Source: Candidatus Eisenbacteria bacterium
Lineage (GTDB): Bacteria; Eisenbacteria; RBG-16-71-46; SZUA-252
Direction of reading: 5' to 3'
DNA length: 52,127 bases
Assembly (NCBI GenBank): GCA_005893305.1
Contig: VBOZ01000029.1
Location: 1 to 52,127, forward strand
The position numbers were made by a program, and so were the translations under genes. Of this stretch, positions 25,702-35,490 are shown piece by piece; the first letter of the stretch is position 1; each line of letters begins with the position of its first letter. The notes beneath the pieces were generated by a model. The model saw only the letters and a program-made list of their open reading frames with translations, did no database searches and was not told where the DNA came from.

Positions 25702-28700
25702 GTTTTAGGCGGCTTCGGGCGACCTTCAGCGTGGAGTACTGGCACACCTTGCGTCGGCCGCTCTTCATCGTGCTCGCCTTCATGCTGCTCTTGAGCGCGT
25801 TCGGGCTCTCCTCCGGGAAGATGTCGATCTCCTCCGGGGACAGCTCGGTCGGCGGAACGAAGGCCTGGATCACGTCGGAGTTCGCGCAGACGCAGATGAT
25901 GACGTTCATCGTCCTGCTCTATTACGCGTTCTTCATCGCGATCGGGGCGGGCATGACGCTGCTCCGCGATCGCGAGACCAAAGTCGACACGCTGCTCCAC
26001 TCCACGCCGCTCACGGCGGGCGAGTATGTATGGGGACGCTTCCTCGCGATCACGTGCGGCTTCATCGTCCTGATGGTCTGGCAGATGGCCGTCACCGCGC
26101 TGTTCAACCACGTGGTTCCGAACGCGTCGGCCCTGGAGATCCGCGGCCCGTTCCGGATGATGAACTATCTCACCCCGGTGCTAACCATCGGTCTTCCGTT
26201 TCTCATCTTCTTTGCCGGCCTGTCGATGTTTCTCGGAGAGAAGACCCGAAGTCCGGTCCTGGTCTTCCTGCTTCCGGTGGCGACGCTTCTCATTTTCGGA
26301 TTCTTTCTCTGGACCTGGGCGCCTTCGTGGCTCGACCTGAGAGTGAACAAGCTCTTCCAGCTGATCGACCCCGCCGGCTATCGGTGGCTCAATGAAACGC
26401 ACTTGAAGGTGGACCGCGGCGTCCAGTTCTACAACACGCAGCCGGTCCCCTACGACTTGCTGTTCTGGCTGAACCGGGCGTGGATGATCGTGGCCGGCCT
26501 GGGCGCCGTGCTCCTCGCCCAGCGGTCCGTTGCCCAGTCGCTGCGCGGCGAGGTCGCCTCCAAGGCCCACGCGAGGATGGGAACGCGGCCGGCCGTAGCG
26601 GGCATGGGGGACGAGGCGCCGGCGGCCGGCCCCGTGAGCGCTCTCGGGATGAAGAGCGGAGCGCCGTCGTTCCTCGGAGGCGCGATCTCGGTCGCGAGGG
26701 TGGAGCTCCATGAATTGCTCCGCCAACCGGGCCTCTACATCTTCATCCCGGTCATCCTGGCCCAGGGGCTCGCCAACGCTCTGTTGGCCGTGGGCATGTT
26801 CGATACGCCGATCCTCTTGACGCCCGGCATGACGGCGGTCGCGATCTCGACCCAGATTTCCGCGCTCGTCTGTCTCATGCTCATGTTCTATACCGTCGAA
26901 TCCCTGGAGCGGGAACGCACCACCGGCTTCTCGCAGATTCTCTACGCGACCCCGCTCCGCACCGCGGCGCTCCTGTCCGGCAAGGCCCTCGCGAACAGCG
27001 CGGTCGCGACCATAGTGCTGCTCGCGTCGCTTGCCGCGAGCGCGATCGCCCTGCTGGTGCAGCATACGGTCCCGTTCTCCTTCGGCCCGTACCTGCTCGT
27101 GTGGGGCCTCCTCCTGATTCCGACCTTCCTGGCGTGGACGGCCTTCGTGACCGCGGTCTACGCGGCGGTGGGGAACCGCTACGCCGCCTACGCCGTCGCC
27201 TTGGCGGCGTTCGCCTATACCGGCTTTCGTGTCTTGACCGGTCAGCTGAGCTGGGCCGGGAACTGGGCGTTGTGGCGCGCTCTCCGGTGGAGCGACCTCG
27301 GCTTCTTCGAGACCGACCGCGTCGCGTTGATCTTAAACCGCGTGATGGTCTTGGGTCTCGCGGTGCTCTTCATCGTGCTCGCGATGCGCCTCTTCGGGCG
27401 CCGCGGCGCCGATGCCGTGCGCACCATGCACCGTCTCGCCCCGAGCCGGCTGGCGTCTTCGGCGCTCAGGCTCGCGCCCTACGCCATGGTCCCTCTCATC
27501 GCCTGGGCGGCCCTCATATTCCAGGTGAGCGAGGGGAGCGAGGGCGCCGCGGCCAAGAAGGCGAAGAAGGATTACTGGGCGAAGAACCTCAAGACGTGGC
27601 TCGATGCCCCGCTGCCGGACATCGCGCGCGCCGACGTGAGGCTGAAGCTGGATCCGGCCCGGCACTGGTTGGCGAGTGATGGGACGTTCACGCTCGTGAA
27701 CGGCCTGGACGCGCCGCTCGCTCAGATTCCGCTGACGGGGGGGTGGGACTGGGAGCATCTGACCTGGACCATGAACGGGCGCGCGGCCACGCCGGAGGAC
27801 AGCCGGCACCTCTACATTTTTACTCCCCCCGTGCCGCTCGCCAAGGGCGACAGCGTCGTGATCGGTTGGAAGTGGGATGGGCGTTTCCCCAAGGGCGTCA
27901 CGAAGAACGGCGGCAACACGATGGAGTTTGTCCTGCCGTCGGGGGTCGTCCTGACCGGGTTCACACCGAGCTTCGTGCCGGTCGTGGGATTCATGGAAGA
28001 TCAGGGGGAGACCAAGGAGAACAAGACGGAGCCGCGCCGCTATCCGCGCGATTACTGGAAAGGGGTCACGCGCGCGAGCTACGGAGCCACCGCGTGGTTT
28101 CCCGCACGCGTAAGCGTCACGGCTCCCGCGGAGTACACGCTCAACTCGATCGGGGTCTGCGTGAGCGACTCGGTGAAGGACGGGTGGCGCACGCAAGTAT
28201 GGGCGACGGATCACCCCGTGAAGATCCTCAACGTGGTATGCGGCAAGTGGAAGGTGAAACAGGGGAAGGGCACGACCATTTTCTACAGCTCCGCCCACCC
28301 GTACAACATCGATGAAATGTCCTCCACCCTGGACGCCGCCCGCCGCTGGTACTCCGAGTGGTTCCTCCCGTATCCCTGGCGGGAGCTCAAGCTCTCGGAA
28401 TTTCCCGCCCTCGCCGGCTACGCCCAAGGCTTCGGAACGAATATCACGTTCAGCGAGAACATCGGGTTCCTGACCAAGAACGACGCCAAGACCGACGCGA
28501 CATTTCTCGTCACCGCCCACGAGGCGGCGCACCAATGGTGGGGGAACATCTTGACCCCGGCCAACGGGCCGAACGGCGATTTCCTCAGCGAGGGCATGGC
28601 CCATTTCTCCACCCTGTTGCTGTTCGACAAGATGAAGGGCCCCCGGGGGCGAATGGAATTCGCGAAGTCCCTCGAAGCCCGTTACAATGATCGCCGGCGC

Positions 28701-29303
28701 GTGGACGACGAGCGCGCCATGTACGACGTGGATGGGAAGAGGGAAGCGGACGAGACGGTCATCTACGACCGCGGGGGCTGGGTTTTCTGGATGCTCTACG
28801 ATTTCATGGGGCACGACCGCGCGCTGGCGGGCTATCAACACTTCATCCGGACGTGGAGTGTGGGCCGGGATCATCCCGCGCTTCAGGATTTCGTCGCCTC
28901 CATGCGCCCGTACGCGGCCGACGCCGCGGCGTACGACGCGTTCGTGAAGGAGTGGTTGGAGGATCGGGTCGTGCCGGAGTACCGGGTCGTCTCCGCGAAG
29001 AAGGCCAAGAGCGGTTACGACTATGACGTCACCGTGACGGTGCGGAACACCGGGACGGGGAGGATGCCGGTGGAAATTGCCGCCGCGGCCGGAGAGCGCT
29101 GGTCCGAGCCGAACGCGAAGGCACCCGAAGCACGCTGGGAGCAGAATCCGTCCTACCGCGAAGCGCGCGGGAGCGTGACGCTCGGCGCCGGAGAATCGAG
29201 GACGCTCACGATCCGCTGCGGATTCGTGCCCGAGCGCGTCGTGGTGGATCCCGACGCGCGAATCCTGCAGCTCCGGCGAAAGCAAGCGGTCGCGACCCTG
29301 TAG
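25698..29303 (+). CDS. ABC-2-type permease fused to an M1-family metallopeptidase
   Basis: A 1201-residue membrane protein. Residues 1 to ~590 contain two permease-like sets of helices (the first begins HTLRRPLFIVLAFMLLLSA, the second near RVELHELLRQPGLYIFIPV), each with the DRET/ERERTT-type coupling region. Residues ~640-1200 form an extracytoplasmic aminopeptidase-N-like domain: an exopeptidase loop FSENIGF in place of GAMEN, then the zinc site HEAAHQWWGN (His941, Glu942, His945) and Glu965 in LSEGMAHF as third ligand. The gap between His945 and Glu965 is 19 residues, one more than the usual HEXXH-X18-E. The conserved Tyr downstream cannot be assigned with certainty. Likely a surface protease whose action is tied to transport. 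Confidence 0.92.
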   Translation: MSFRRLRATFSVEYWHTLRRPLFIVLAFMLLLSAFGLSSGKMSISSGDSSVGGTKAWITSEFAQTQMMTFIVLLYYAFFIAIGAGMTLLRDRETKVDTLLHSTPLTAGEYVWGRFLAITCGFIVLMVWQMAVTALFNHVVPNASALEIRGPFRMMNYLTPVLTIGLPFLIFFAGLSMFLGEKTRSPVLVFLLPVATLLIFGFFLWTWAPSWLDLRVNKLFQLIDPAGYRWLNETHLKVDRGVQFYNTQPVPYDLLFWLNRAWMIVAGLGAVLLAQRSVAQSLRGEVASKAHARMGTRPAVAGMGDEAPAAGPVSALGMKSGAPSFLGGAISVARVELHELLRQPGLYIFIPVILAQGLANALLAVGMFDTPILLTPGMTAVAISTQISALVCLMLMFYTVESLERERTTGFSQILYATPLRTAALLSGKALANSAVATIVLLASLAASAIALLVQHTVPFSFGPYLLVWGLLLIPTFLAWTAFVTAVYAAVGNRYAAYAVALAAFAYTGFRVLTGQLSWAGNWALWRALRWSDLGFFETDRVALILNRVMVLGLAVLFIVLAMRLFGRRGADAVRTMHRLAPSRLASSALRLAPYAMVPLIAWAALIFQVSEGSEGAAAKKAKKDYWAKNLKTWLDAPLPDIARADVRLKLDPARHWLASDGTFTLVNGLDAPLAQIPLTGGWDWEHLTWTMNGRAATPEDSRHLYIFTPPVPLAKGDSVVIGWKWDGRFPKGVTKNGGNTMEFVLPSGVVLTGFTPSFVPVVGFMEDQGETKENKTEPRRYPRDYWKGVTRASYGATAWFPARVSVTAPAEYTLNSIGVCVSDSVKDGWRTQVWATDHPVKILNVVCGKWKVKQGKGTTIFYSSAHPYNIDEMSSTLDAARRWYSEWFLPYPWRELKLSEFPALAGYAQGFGTNITFSENIGFLTKNDAKTDATFLVTAHEAAHQWWGNILTPANGPNGDFLSEGMAHFSTLLLFDKMKGPRGRMEFAKSLEARYNDRRRVDDERAMYDVDGKREADETVIYDRGGWVFWMLYDFMGHDRALAGYQHFIRTWSVGRDHPALQDFVASMRPYAADAAAYDAFVKEWLEDRVVPEYRVVSAKKAKSGYDYDVTVTVRNTGTGRMPVEIAAAAGERWSEPNAKAPEARWEQNPSYREARGSVTLGAGESRTLTIRCGFVPERVVVDPDARILQLRRKQAVATL

Positions 29304-29317
29304 AGCCGGGACCTCCC

Positions 29318-31384
29318 TTGTCCAAATCGAAACCCAAAGGCAGACAGAACCCGCCGCGCGACAACGTCCTCCGCCGCCCTTGGATCGCGCCGGCCGCGCT
29401 CGTTCTCCTCACCGCGCTTGTGTACGCGCGCTCGATGCTCGTGCCGGTCCACGACTGGGACGACTACGTTTACATCTTCCGCGACTCGCGGCTCGAGCAC
29501 CTGTCGGGCGCGAATCTCCTCCGCATCTTGACGCAGCCCTTTTTCGCCAACTTTCACCCCATCACGACGCTCACCTATGCGTTCGACCGCGCCGTCTGGG
29601 GAACCTGGGTGCCCGGATTTCATCTCACCCAGCTGGCCTTCTATATCGGAGGCGTCGTCGGCCTCTACTTCCTCTTCGCCCGTCTGCTCGGCTGGCGTCC
29701 CGGCGCGTTCGTGGCGGCGGCGATCTTCGCGACACACACGATCCATGTGGAGTCGGTGGCCTGGCTGGCGTCGAGGAAGGACGTCGTCTGCCTGTTCTTT
29801 TACGCGCTCGCGCTCAACACCTATGTGCGGTACGCGGGCTCCACTTCCATTCGCTGGGGGACGTACGCTCTCACCTTCGTTCTGTCCGCCGCCGCGATGC
29901 TCTCGAAAGGCTACGCGGTGGTCCTCCCGGCCGTGTTCTTCGCCTACGATCTCTGCTTCTCGGGGCGGATCACGCGGAGACAAATTGTCGACAAGCTGCC
30001 GTTCCTCACCATCGCGGCCGTTACGATCCTCCTCACCACCAACGCTCAGGATCGGGACAGCGCGCTGATCCAGCCCGGACTTCCATTGGTGGCGCGCGTG
30101 GCGCTCCTGGCCAAGATCTTCGCGCTCTACGTCGGACACGCGCTTCTGCCCGTCCGGCTCTCGGCGTTTTACGCGGTCGGCGGTGAGCCCCCCGAGCCTT
30201 CGATCGTCTTCATCGGCGCCCTCCTCGGGCTTGCGCTCGTCGCCGGATTCTCTTCCCTGCGCCGAAAGAATCCTGCGGCCGCGTTCGGAATCGCCCTCTT
30301 TCTGCTCCCGCTCGCGACCGTCATGAACTTCTTCTTCACGCTGCGGATCTGGATGACCGATCGATATCTGCTCTTCCCGACGATCGGGTCGTCGCTCGCG
30401 CTCGTGGCGCTGGCGACGCCGCTCTTCCGACCTCGGGGCGCCGATCGGGCTCCGGCCCGTCATGGTCCCGCCCGCGCGTGGCTTGCCGGAGCGGCGATCT
30501 CCCTGATCGGGCTCTACTCCATCCTGACCTTCGCGCGGATCGGCGTCTGGACCAGCAGCGTGAGCCTGTGGAGCGACGTTCTTCGAAAAGATCTCGACCT
30601 CCCGGGATCGGGGCCTGTGACCGCGCAGGATCTGAGCGGATCGTCCAAGATCGGATTGGTCGCGAACGGGCCCCTGATGGGCTTGGTCCACGCCTATCTG
30701 TGGATGGGCAACAATGAGGAGGCGGGCAAGGTCGCCGCCCTGGTGGGCGGTACGGCCGGGGCCGGCGCGGACGACAGCGAGCTGGCGCTGGCGCAGCGCG
30801 ATCTCGACGCGGGGAAGCCCGGGGACGCGCTCCGGCGGCTCACGCCGATCTCTCAAGGCAAGACGTGGGTCGCGCCCCTGGCGACGATCTGGATCGGCGC
30901 GGTACAGAAGACCATGGGAAACGAAGAGGCCTCTCGTCAGTCGATCCGCGAGGGAATCGAGCGCTATCACAAGTCCGGCCAGCCCGCGACCGACGGCCTG
31001 ATCCATGTCGGCACGGCGGCGTTCCGCCGCGGCGATTACCGCCAGGCGGCGGAGTGGTACGGGCTCGCGCTCCAGGAATCTCCGAAGGAGGCGAAGGCGG
31101 CATTCCACCTGGGGAGGGCCCTCGAGGAAAGCGGCGACGTTCCCAAGGCGATGGAGCTCTACAAGCGAATCACCGCCGGAGAACTGGTTATTCTGCCGGA
31201 CGCCCAGTTCACAGTTCTCGACGTCTATCTTCAGATGGCCGTGGCCGCGCAGCGGATCGGCCATCGCCAGGAGGCGATCGGCTACTTCGAGGAGGTTCTC
31301 CGGCGCTCTCCGGGTCACCCGAAGCGCGGCGCCATCCTGGCTCAGATCAAGACCCTCCGCGCTCCTGCCGCGGCGAATCCGTAA
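29318..31384 (+). CDS. TMTC-like membrane protein with C-terminal TPR repeats
   Basis: Starts at TTG 29318, 14 bases after the peptidase stop; no better start precedes the first membrane helix. The N-terminal ~430 residues hold about ten hydrophobic segments with the TMTC/DUF1736 landmarks: VHDWDDYVYI (acidic catalytic motif near residue 48), FHPITTLTYAFDRAVWG, and TIHVESVAWLASRKDVV near residue 150. Residues ~450-688 are tetratricopeptide-like (DAGKPGDALRRL, RRGDYRQAAEWYGLALQ, EESGDVPKAMELYKR). Eukaryotic TMTCs are O-mannosyltransferases; bacterial members are unproven. The role in the same direction as the GT39 protein that follows suggests a glycosylation unit. Confidence 0.82.
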   Translation: MSKSKPKGRQNPPRDNVLRRPWIAPAALVLLTALVYARSMLVPVHDWDDYVYIFRDSRLEHLSGANLLRILTQPFFANFHPITTLTYAFDRAVWGTWVPGFHLTQLAFYIGGVVGLYFLFARLLGWRPGAFVAAAIFATHTIHVESVAWLASRKDVVCLFFYALALNTYVRYAGSTSIRWGTYALTFVLSAAAMLSKGYAVVLPAVFFAYDLCFSGRITRRQIVDKLPFLTIAAVTILLTTNAQDRDSALIQPGLPLVARVALLAKIFALYVGHALLPVRLSAFYAVGGEPPEPSIVFIGALLGLALVAGFSSLRRKNPAAAFGIALFLLPLATVMNFFFTLRIWMTDRYLLFPTIGSSLALVALATPLFRPRGADRAPARHGPARAWLAGAAISLIGLYSILTFARIGVWTSSVSLWSDVLRKDLDLPGSGPVTAQDLSGSSKIGLVANGPLMGLVHAYLWMGNNEEAGKVAALVGGTAGAGADDSELALAQRDLDAGKPGDALRRLTPISQGKTWVAPLATIWIGAVQKTMGNEEASRQSIREGIERYHKSGQPATDGLIHVGTAAFRRGDYRQAAEWYGLALQESPKEAKAAFHLGRALEESGDVPKAMELYKRITAGELVILPDAQFTVLDVYLQMAVAAQRIGHRQEAIGYFEEVLRRSPGHPKRGAILAQIKTLRAPAAANP

Positions 31385-31401
31385 TTCAGGGACGAGGGAC
31401 C

Positions 31402-33147
31402 ATGGCGAAGAACAAGCGTCGGCGCGCGGCGATGACCCAGGGGAGCGGTGGGGCGCAGCCGTCGCCACCGGAGTCCTCCGTGACATCGGGCAAGACGACC
31501 GTGGAGCCGATCCTCAGCGGTCGCCCCGGCGCGCGCCTCCTCCTCCTGGCCGGTCTCACGGCCCTCTGCCTCGCCCCGTTCATCGGAAAGGCATTTCACA
31601 TCGACGATCCGCTATTTGTTTGGGCCGCGAAGCAGATCCAGGCGAATCCCGGAAACCCGTACGGGTTTTCCGTCAATTGGTACGGAGTCGCGATGCCCAT
31701 GTCGGAGGTCACCAAGAACCCGCCGTTGACCTCCTACTACATCGCGGCCGTCGCGGCCGTAGCGGGATGGAGCGAGCGGGCTCTCCATCTCGCGTTTCTT
31801 CTGCCGGCCATCGTGGCGATCCTCGGAACGTATCTCCTCGCCGAGCGGATGTGCCGCCGGCCGCTCCTCGCGGCCCTTTGCACGCTCTTCACGCCCGCAT
31901 TCATCGTATCGAGCAGCAACGTCATGTCGGATACCTTGATGCTCGCCCTCTGGGTTGTCGCGGTCTATCTCTGGGTGACTGGCCTGCAAAGCCGATCCTG
32001 GATCCTGCTGACGCTTTCCGGCATTGCGATCGCCCTCTGCTCGTTGGCGAAATATTTCGGGATGTCGCTGATCCCGCTGTTGTTCCTCTACTCGGTGTTC
32101 CGCGAGCGGCGCGTCTCGTGGGCCGCCGCGTATCTCCTCGTGCCGGTGGTTCTCCTTGGCGCCTACCAGTGGGCGACGAACGCGCTCTATGGGCGCGGCC
32201 TCCTGCTGGACGCGGCCTCGTACGCCACGGGGGCCCGGACCAGCTGGAGTAAGTATTCGTTCGAGAAATTGTTGATCGGATTGGGATTCACCGGCGGTTG
32301 TCTCGGCGCGACATGGCTGTTCGCGCTCCGATCGCGGCGTCCCACGGCGCTCTTGGCGGTCGGGGCGACCGCGATCGCGGTGACGGTCGCCGTCGCGAGC
32401 GCGAGGATGATCGGAAGCCACGAATTGGGAGAGGGGGACCAAAATCTGTGGGCGACGGCGGGGCTCCTGGGCCTCTTCGTGGCGGGAGGGCTCAGCATCC
32501 TGGCGCCGGCGATCCTCCCTCTGCTGAAGCGGACCGATCCCGATGAGATGCTGCTCGCCCTCTGGATCCTCGGCACATTCGCATTTGCCGCGATGGTGAA
32601 CTGGTCCACGAATGCCCGATCGATCCTGCCGATGATTCCGGCCGTGGCCATCATGATGATGCGCGAGCTCGAGCATCGGCGAAACGCGCGGCTGGGGGTG
32701 GGACCGATTGTCGCCGGCATCGCGCTGGCCGCGGCCGTGGCCATGGGAGTGGGTTGGGCCGATTTCGTGTACGCCAACAGCTCGCGGCAGGCAGCGAACG
32801 TGATTCACGCGAAGTACCGAAGCAACCCCCGCGGAATCTGGTTCGAAGGCCACTGGGGATTCCAGTACTACATGGACGCTCTGGGTGGGAAGGCGATCGA
32901 TTCGCGCACGACGCAGCTCTACCCGGGAGACATCATCGTCATCCCGGAGAACAACACCAACGTGTCGCCCGCGCCCGAAGACCGCACGCGGCTCGTGGAA
33001 ACGATCGAGATTCCCGGAGGCCGGTGGATCTCGACGATGAGACTCGGAGCAGGCCTCTACTCCGACGCGTTCGGCCTTCTTCCGTTTACGGTGGGGAAGG
33101 TTCCCGCGGAGCGCTACAAGGTCTACGAAGGGATTTTGCCGCAGTAG
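31402..33147 (+). CDS. Glycosyltransferase family 39-type membrane protein (PMT/ArnT-like)
   Basis: Starts at ATG 31402 with GACGAGGGAC upstream, 17 bases after the TMTC-like gene; the open frame upstream is a shadow. After a basic cytoplasmic head and the first helix comes the motif FHIDDPLFVWAA, with the adjacent acidic pair expected in GT39 (catalytic Asp), followed by NPPLTSYYIAAVAAV, typical of ArnT-like proteins where it binds the lipid-linked sugar. About ten further hydrophobic segments extend to residue ~450, followed by a periplasmic C-terminal domain (about residues 455-581). 581 residues; donor probably a polyprenyl-phosphate sugar, acceptor unknown. Confidence 0.85.
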   Translation: MAKNKRRRAAMTQGSGGAQPSPPESSVTSGKTTVEPILSGRPGARLLLLAGLTALCLAPFIGKAFHIDDPLFVWAAKQIQANPGNPYGFSVNWYGVAMPMSEVTKNPPLTSYYIAAVAAVAGWSERALHLAFLLPAIVAILGTYLLAERMCRRPLLAALCTLFTPAFIVSSSNVMSDTLMLALWVVAVYLWVTGLQSRSWILLTLSGIAIALCSLAKYFGMSLIPLLFLYSVFRERRVSWAAAYLLVPVVLLGAYQWATNALYGRGLLLDAASYATGARTSWSKYSFEKLLIGLGFTGGCLGATWLFALRSRRPTALLAVGATAIAVTVAVASARMIGSHELGEGDQNLWATAGLLGLFVAGGLSILAPAILPLLKRTDPDEMLLALWILGTFAFAAMVNWSTNARSILPMIPAVAIMMMRELEHRRNARLGVGPIVAGIALAAAVAMGVGWADFVYANSSRQAANVIHAKYRSNPRGIWFEGHWGFQYYMDALGGKAIDSRTTQLYPGDIIVIPENNTNVSPAPEDRTRLVETIEIPGGRWISTMRLGAGLYSDAFGLLPFTVGKVPAERYKVYEGILPQ

Positions 33148-33175
33148 CGAAAAGGACCGGGCCCCCCGGCCCAGG

Positions 33176-34831
33176 TCACCGCCATCCCGAAACGACGACC
33201 ACTGCCAAGTTTTCGTAGGGATTCACGGGACGCCCCGCTCCCGTCGGGAGGACCTCCGCCCGGAGGACGTGGGACTTGAGCAAATAGGAGATTTGCCGGC
33301 CCCACGTGATGATATAGGGGGCGCAATACCAACCCGACGACGCATGGGGCGCCGGCGGCAACACGGCCGGCTCCTCCACGTCCCTTGGATCCGGAAACAC
33401 TCCGATCAGCCAGAGGCGATGTCCCGACTTCAACGTCGCGGTGACCTTCTCGAGGACCGGGTCGATCGGATTCGATCGCGCCATCGCAGCCTTGAGCAGA
33501 TCGTACCGGTGGATCCGGAGATCTTCGAGCGGCGGGAGCGTCGTCCAATCGGCGGTCCCCTTGTAGTAGCGACGGAAGCTGACCCCGTAATACCAGGGAT
33601 TCACGACGATCAGATCCTGGGCCGAGGCTTCCGTTCCGACCAGGGATGCCACGATGTCGGCGTTCGTCCGCCGCTCCGTCACGTGGGCCCATCCGGGCAC
33701 CGCCATCGCAGCGGCGATCGCAGCGGCGAGAACAAGCCTGGCGATTTTCCACGCATGGGTCGTCGCAGCGGCCCATGCGCCCGCGTCCAGGGCCGGAGCG
33801 AGGATCGCCAGGAGCGGGACGTAGTACCACGGCTGCGTCTGCAGCTTGGTCGACGCCAGCGCGGCCAGGAACGCTGCCGTTGACGCGACCACGACCGCCC
33901 CGCTGAACAGCGCCACGCCCTGGCTCGCGGCGTTCTGTCCGGGGCTCGATCGAGGGCGAAGGGAGCGGGCCACGGCCCGGCCGCAGACGATGGCAAGCAC
34001 GAGCCAGGGGACGGCCGTCGCGGGTCCTCCCGGGCTCACCGCCTGGATGAGGATCGAGAGCAGCTGCATCGCGCTCGTCGGGCTCTGGATCACGACGTTC
34101 CAGCTCTGCGCCGCGGCAATGGTCGCTCGATAGGGTAGTAGTGAGAGCGCCGCGACGGCGCCGACAAGCACGACCGCGCCGGCCGTTTTCAGGTCGGCGC
34201 GCCTTAGCGATACGACGGCTCCGGCCGCGCAGATGCCGACGAGCAGAAAGGCATTCTGGTACATGCATTGGACGCTGAGGACCGCGAGGATTCCCGCGCC
34301 CACGAACCCCTTCGCGGAGGGCGACTCGATGGCCCTCCATACGAGCGCCATCGTCGCCACGATCAGGACCATCCCGAGCCCGTAGGGCCGGATCGAGTCG
34401 ACGGCGCGAACGGCGACGGGATTGAGGCCGATCAGCGCCAGGGAGAAGAGCGGGGTAGGGCTGCGGAGCGATCGACACGCCAGCCAGAGCGCGCCGAGGA
34501 AGGCGAGACCGACGGCGAAGCCGAACACTCGGAGGCCCAAGTCGTCGCTGCTCCCTCCCGCAGTGGCCCAACCGCGCACGAGCAGCGCCACCAGCGGCGG
34601 AAACCCGTCGTACTTTAGAAACGAGTAGATCTCGTGGACCGAGGCCATTCGCGCGAATTCGGCTGTGTTGACCTCGTCGCGCCAGAGCGCCCCCGCCTGC
34701 GTCAGGAAGCCGATATGGAAGAGCACGGCGAGGAGGCAGACAGCGATCGCGATGCCCCATTCGGCGCGCCGAAGGCCCTCTCCCGGGGCGTTCCCCTCGG
34801 ATTGGATCTCCTTCCGGCGCTTCTTGCTCAT
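33176..34831 (-). CDS. Glycosyltransferase family 39-like membrane protein
   Basis: Start chosen at ATG 34831, which overlaps the stop of the preceding methyltransferase (ATGA); a longer frame upstream is a shadow of that gene. The first helix is followed by GALWRDEVNTAEFAR, the acidic WRDE motif typical of bacterial GT39/ArnT-like proteins, and KYDGFPPLVALLVRG. About ten membrane segments run up to residue ~420, and the C-terminal ~130 residues are periplasmic (TTLPPLEDLRIHRYDLL). The 551-residue protein is complete. It forms one transcription unit with the methyltransferase and GT2 genes, all three overlapping by four bases, and its stop faces the GT39 gene on the other strand. Confidence 0.85.
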   Translation of the reverse strand: MSKKRRKEIQSEGNAPGEGLRRAEWGIAIAVCLLAVLFHIGFLTQAGALWRDEVNTAEFARMASVHEIYSFLKYDGFPPLVALLVRGWATAGGSSDDLGLRVFGFAVGLAFLGALWLACRSLRSPTPLFSLALIGLNPVAVRAVDSIRPYGLGMVLIVATMALVWRAIESPSAKGFVGAGILAVLSVQCMYQNAFLLVGICAAGAVVSLRRADLKTAGAVVLVGAVAALSLLPYRATIAAAQSWNVVIQSPTSAMQLLSILIQAVSPGGPATAVPWLVLAIVCGRAVARSLRPRSSPGQNAASQGVALFSGAVVVASTAAFLAALASTKLQTQPWYYVPLLAILAPALDAGAWAAATTHAWKIARLVLAAAIAAAMAVPGWAHVTERRTNADIVASLVGTEASAQDLIVVNPWYYGVSFRRYYKGTADWTTLPPLEDLRIHRYDLLKAAMARSNPIDPVLEKVTATLKSGHRLWLIGVFPDPRDVEEPAVLPPAPHASSGWYCAPYIITWGRQISYLLKSHVLRAEVLPTGAGRPVNPYENLAVVVVSGWR

Positions 34832-35490
34832 CCTGTGCTCTTCCTCGCCACGACGGCGATCGCGGGCGTCCATCGGCGCCAGATTCGGGTGGGCAGGTGC
34901 AGGTAGCCCAGACCCGGCACGAGGTACCGGTAGATCCCCCACCACTCGACGAGCGCGAAATTCTCCCCTGCCCACCCGAGCCAGGAGCCGCGCGAGACCT
35001 TGTGAACGTGGGTCTCATCCTTGTCCAGAAGGCGCACGATCGGCCCGGTCGGTCCGTCGTAGACGGGCACGACGAAGATGAAGTGGCCGTCCGGGGTAAG
35101 CTTGGAACGGACGGTCGACGCGACCAGATCCAGCGACGGCACGTGCTCGATGACGTCGAAGGCCGTGATGACATCGAACAATCCCAAGAAGGGGATCGTG
35201 TCGATGTCGGCCTGGGCGAACGTCGCGCCCGGGACGGCCTGGGCCGCTTGCTCCGTCGCGAATCGACTCACGTCGGCGCCGAATCGCTGCCATCCCGGAT
35301 CGAGCGCCGATAGAAACGTCCCGAAGGCGCAGCCGAAATCGAGAATTCGCGGTGAGGGCTTTCCCGCGGCGGCGCGCTCCGCGAGGCGGCGGTAGAACCG
35401 AAGCTTCCGCGGCGGATTTTGCCGGGCGTAGTCGCGGTAGTTGGCTTCGTAGTATTCCCGCTCGAAACGTGATCCCCGGGGCGTCCTCAA
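34828..35490 (-). CDS. SAM-dependent methyltransferase
   Basis: A class I methyltransferase; motif I ILDFGCAFGTFLSAL is at about residue 58, the acidic loop QADIDTIPF at about 94, and DVITAFDVIEHV at about 107, with FVVPVYDGPTG further on. Start: TTG 35490 overlaps the stop of the GT2 gene (TTGA) and follows GAAGAGG; GTG 35511 seven codons upstream is an alternative. The 220-residue protein belongs to the Methyltransf_11/23 type common in glycan clusters. Acceptor unknown, but its position between a polyprenyl-phosphate-mannose-synthase-like protein and a GT39 protein suggests methylation of a sugar or lipid carrier. Confidence 0.85.
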   Translation of the reverse strand: MRTPRGSRFEREYYEANYRDYARQNPPRKLRFYRRLAERAAAGKPSPRILDFGCAFGTFLSALDPGWQRFGADVSRFATEQAAQAVPGATFAQADIDTIPFLGLFDVITAFDVIEHVPSLDLVASTVRSKLTPDGHFIFVVPVYDGPTGPIVRLLDKDETHVHKVSRGSWLGWAGENFALVEWWGIYRYLVPGLGYLHLPTRIWRRWTPAIAVVARKSTG

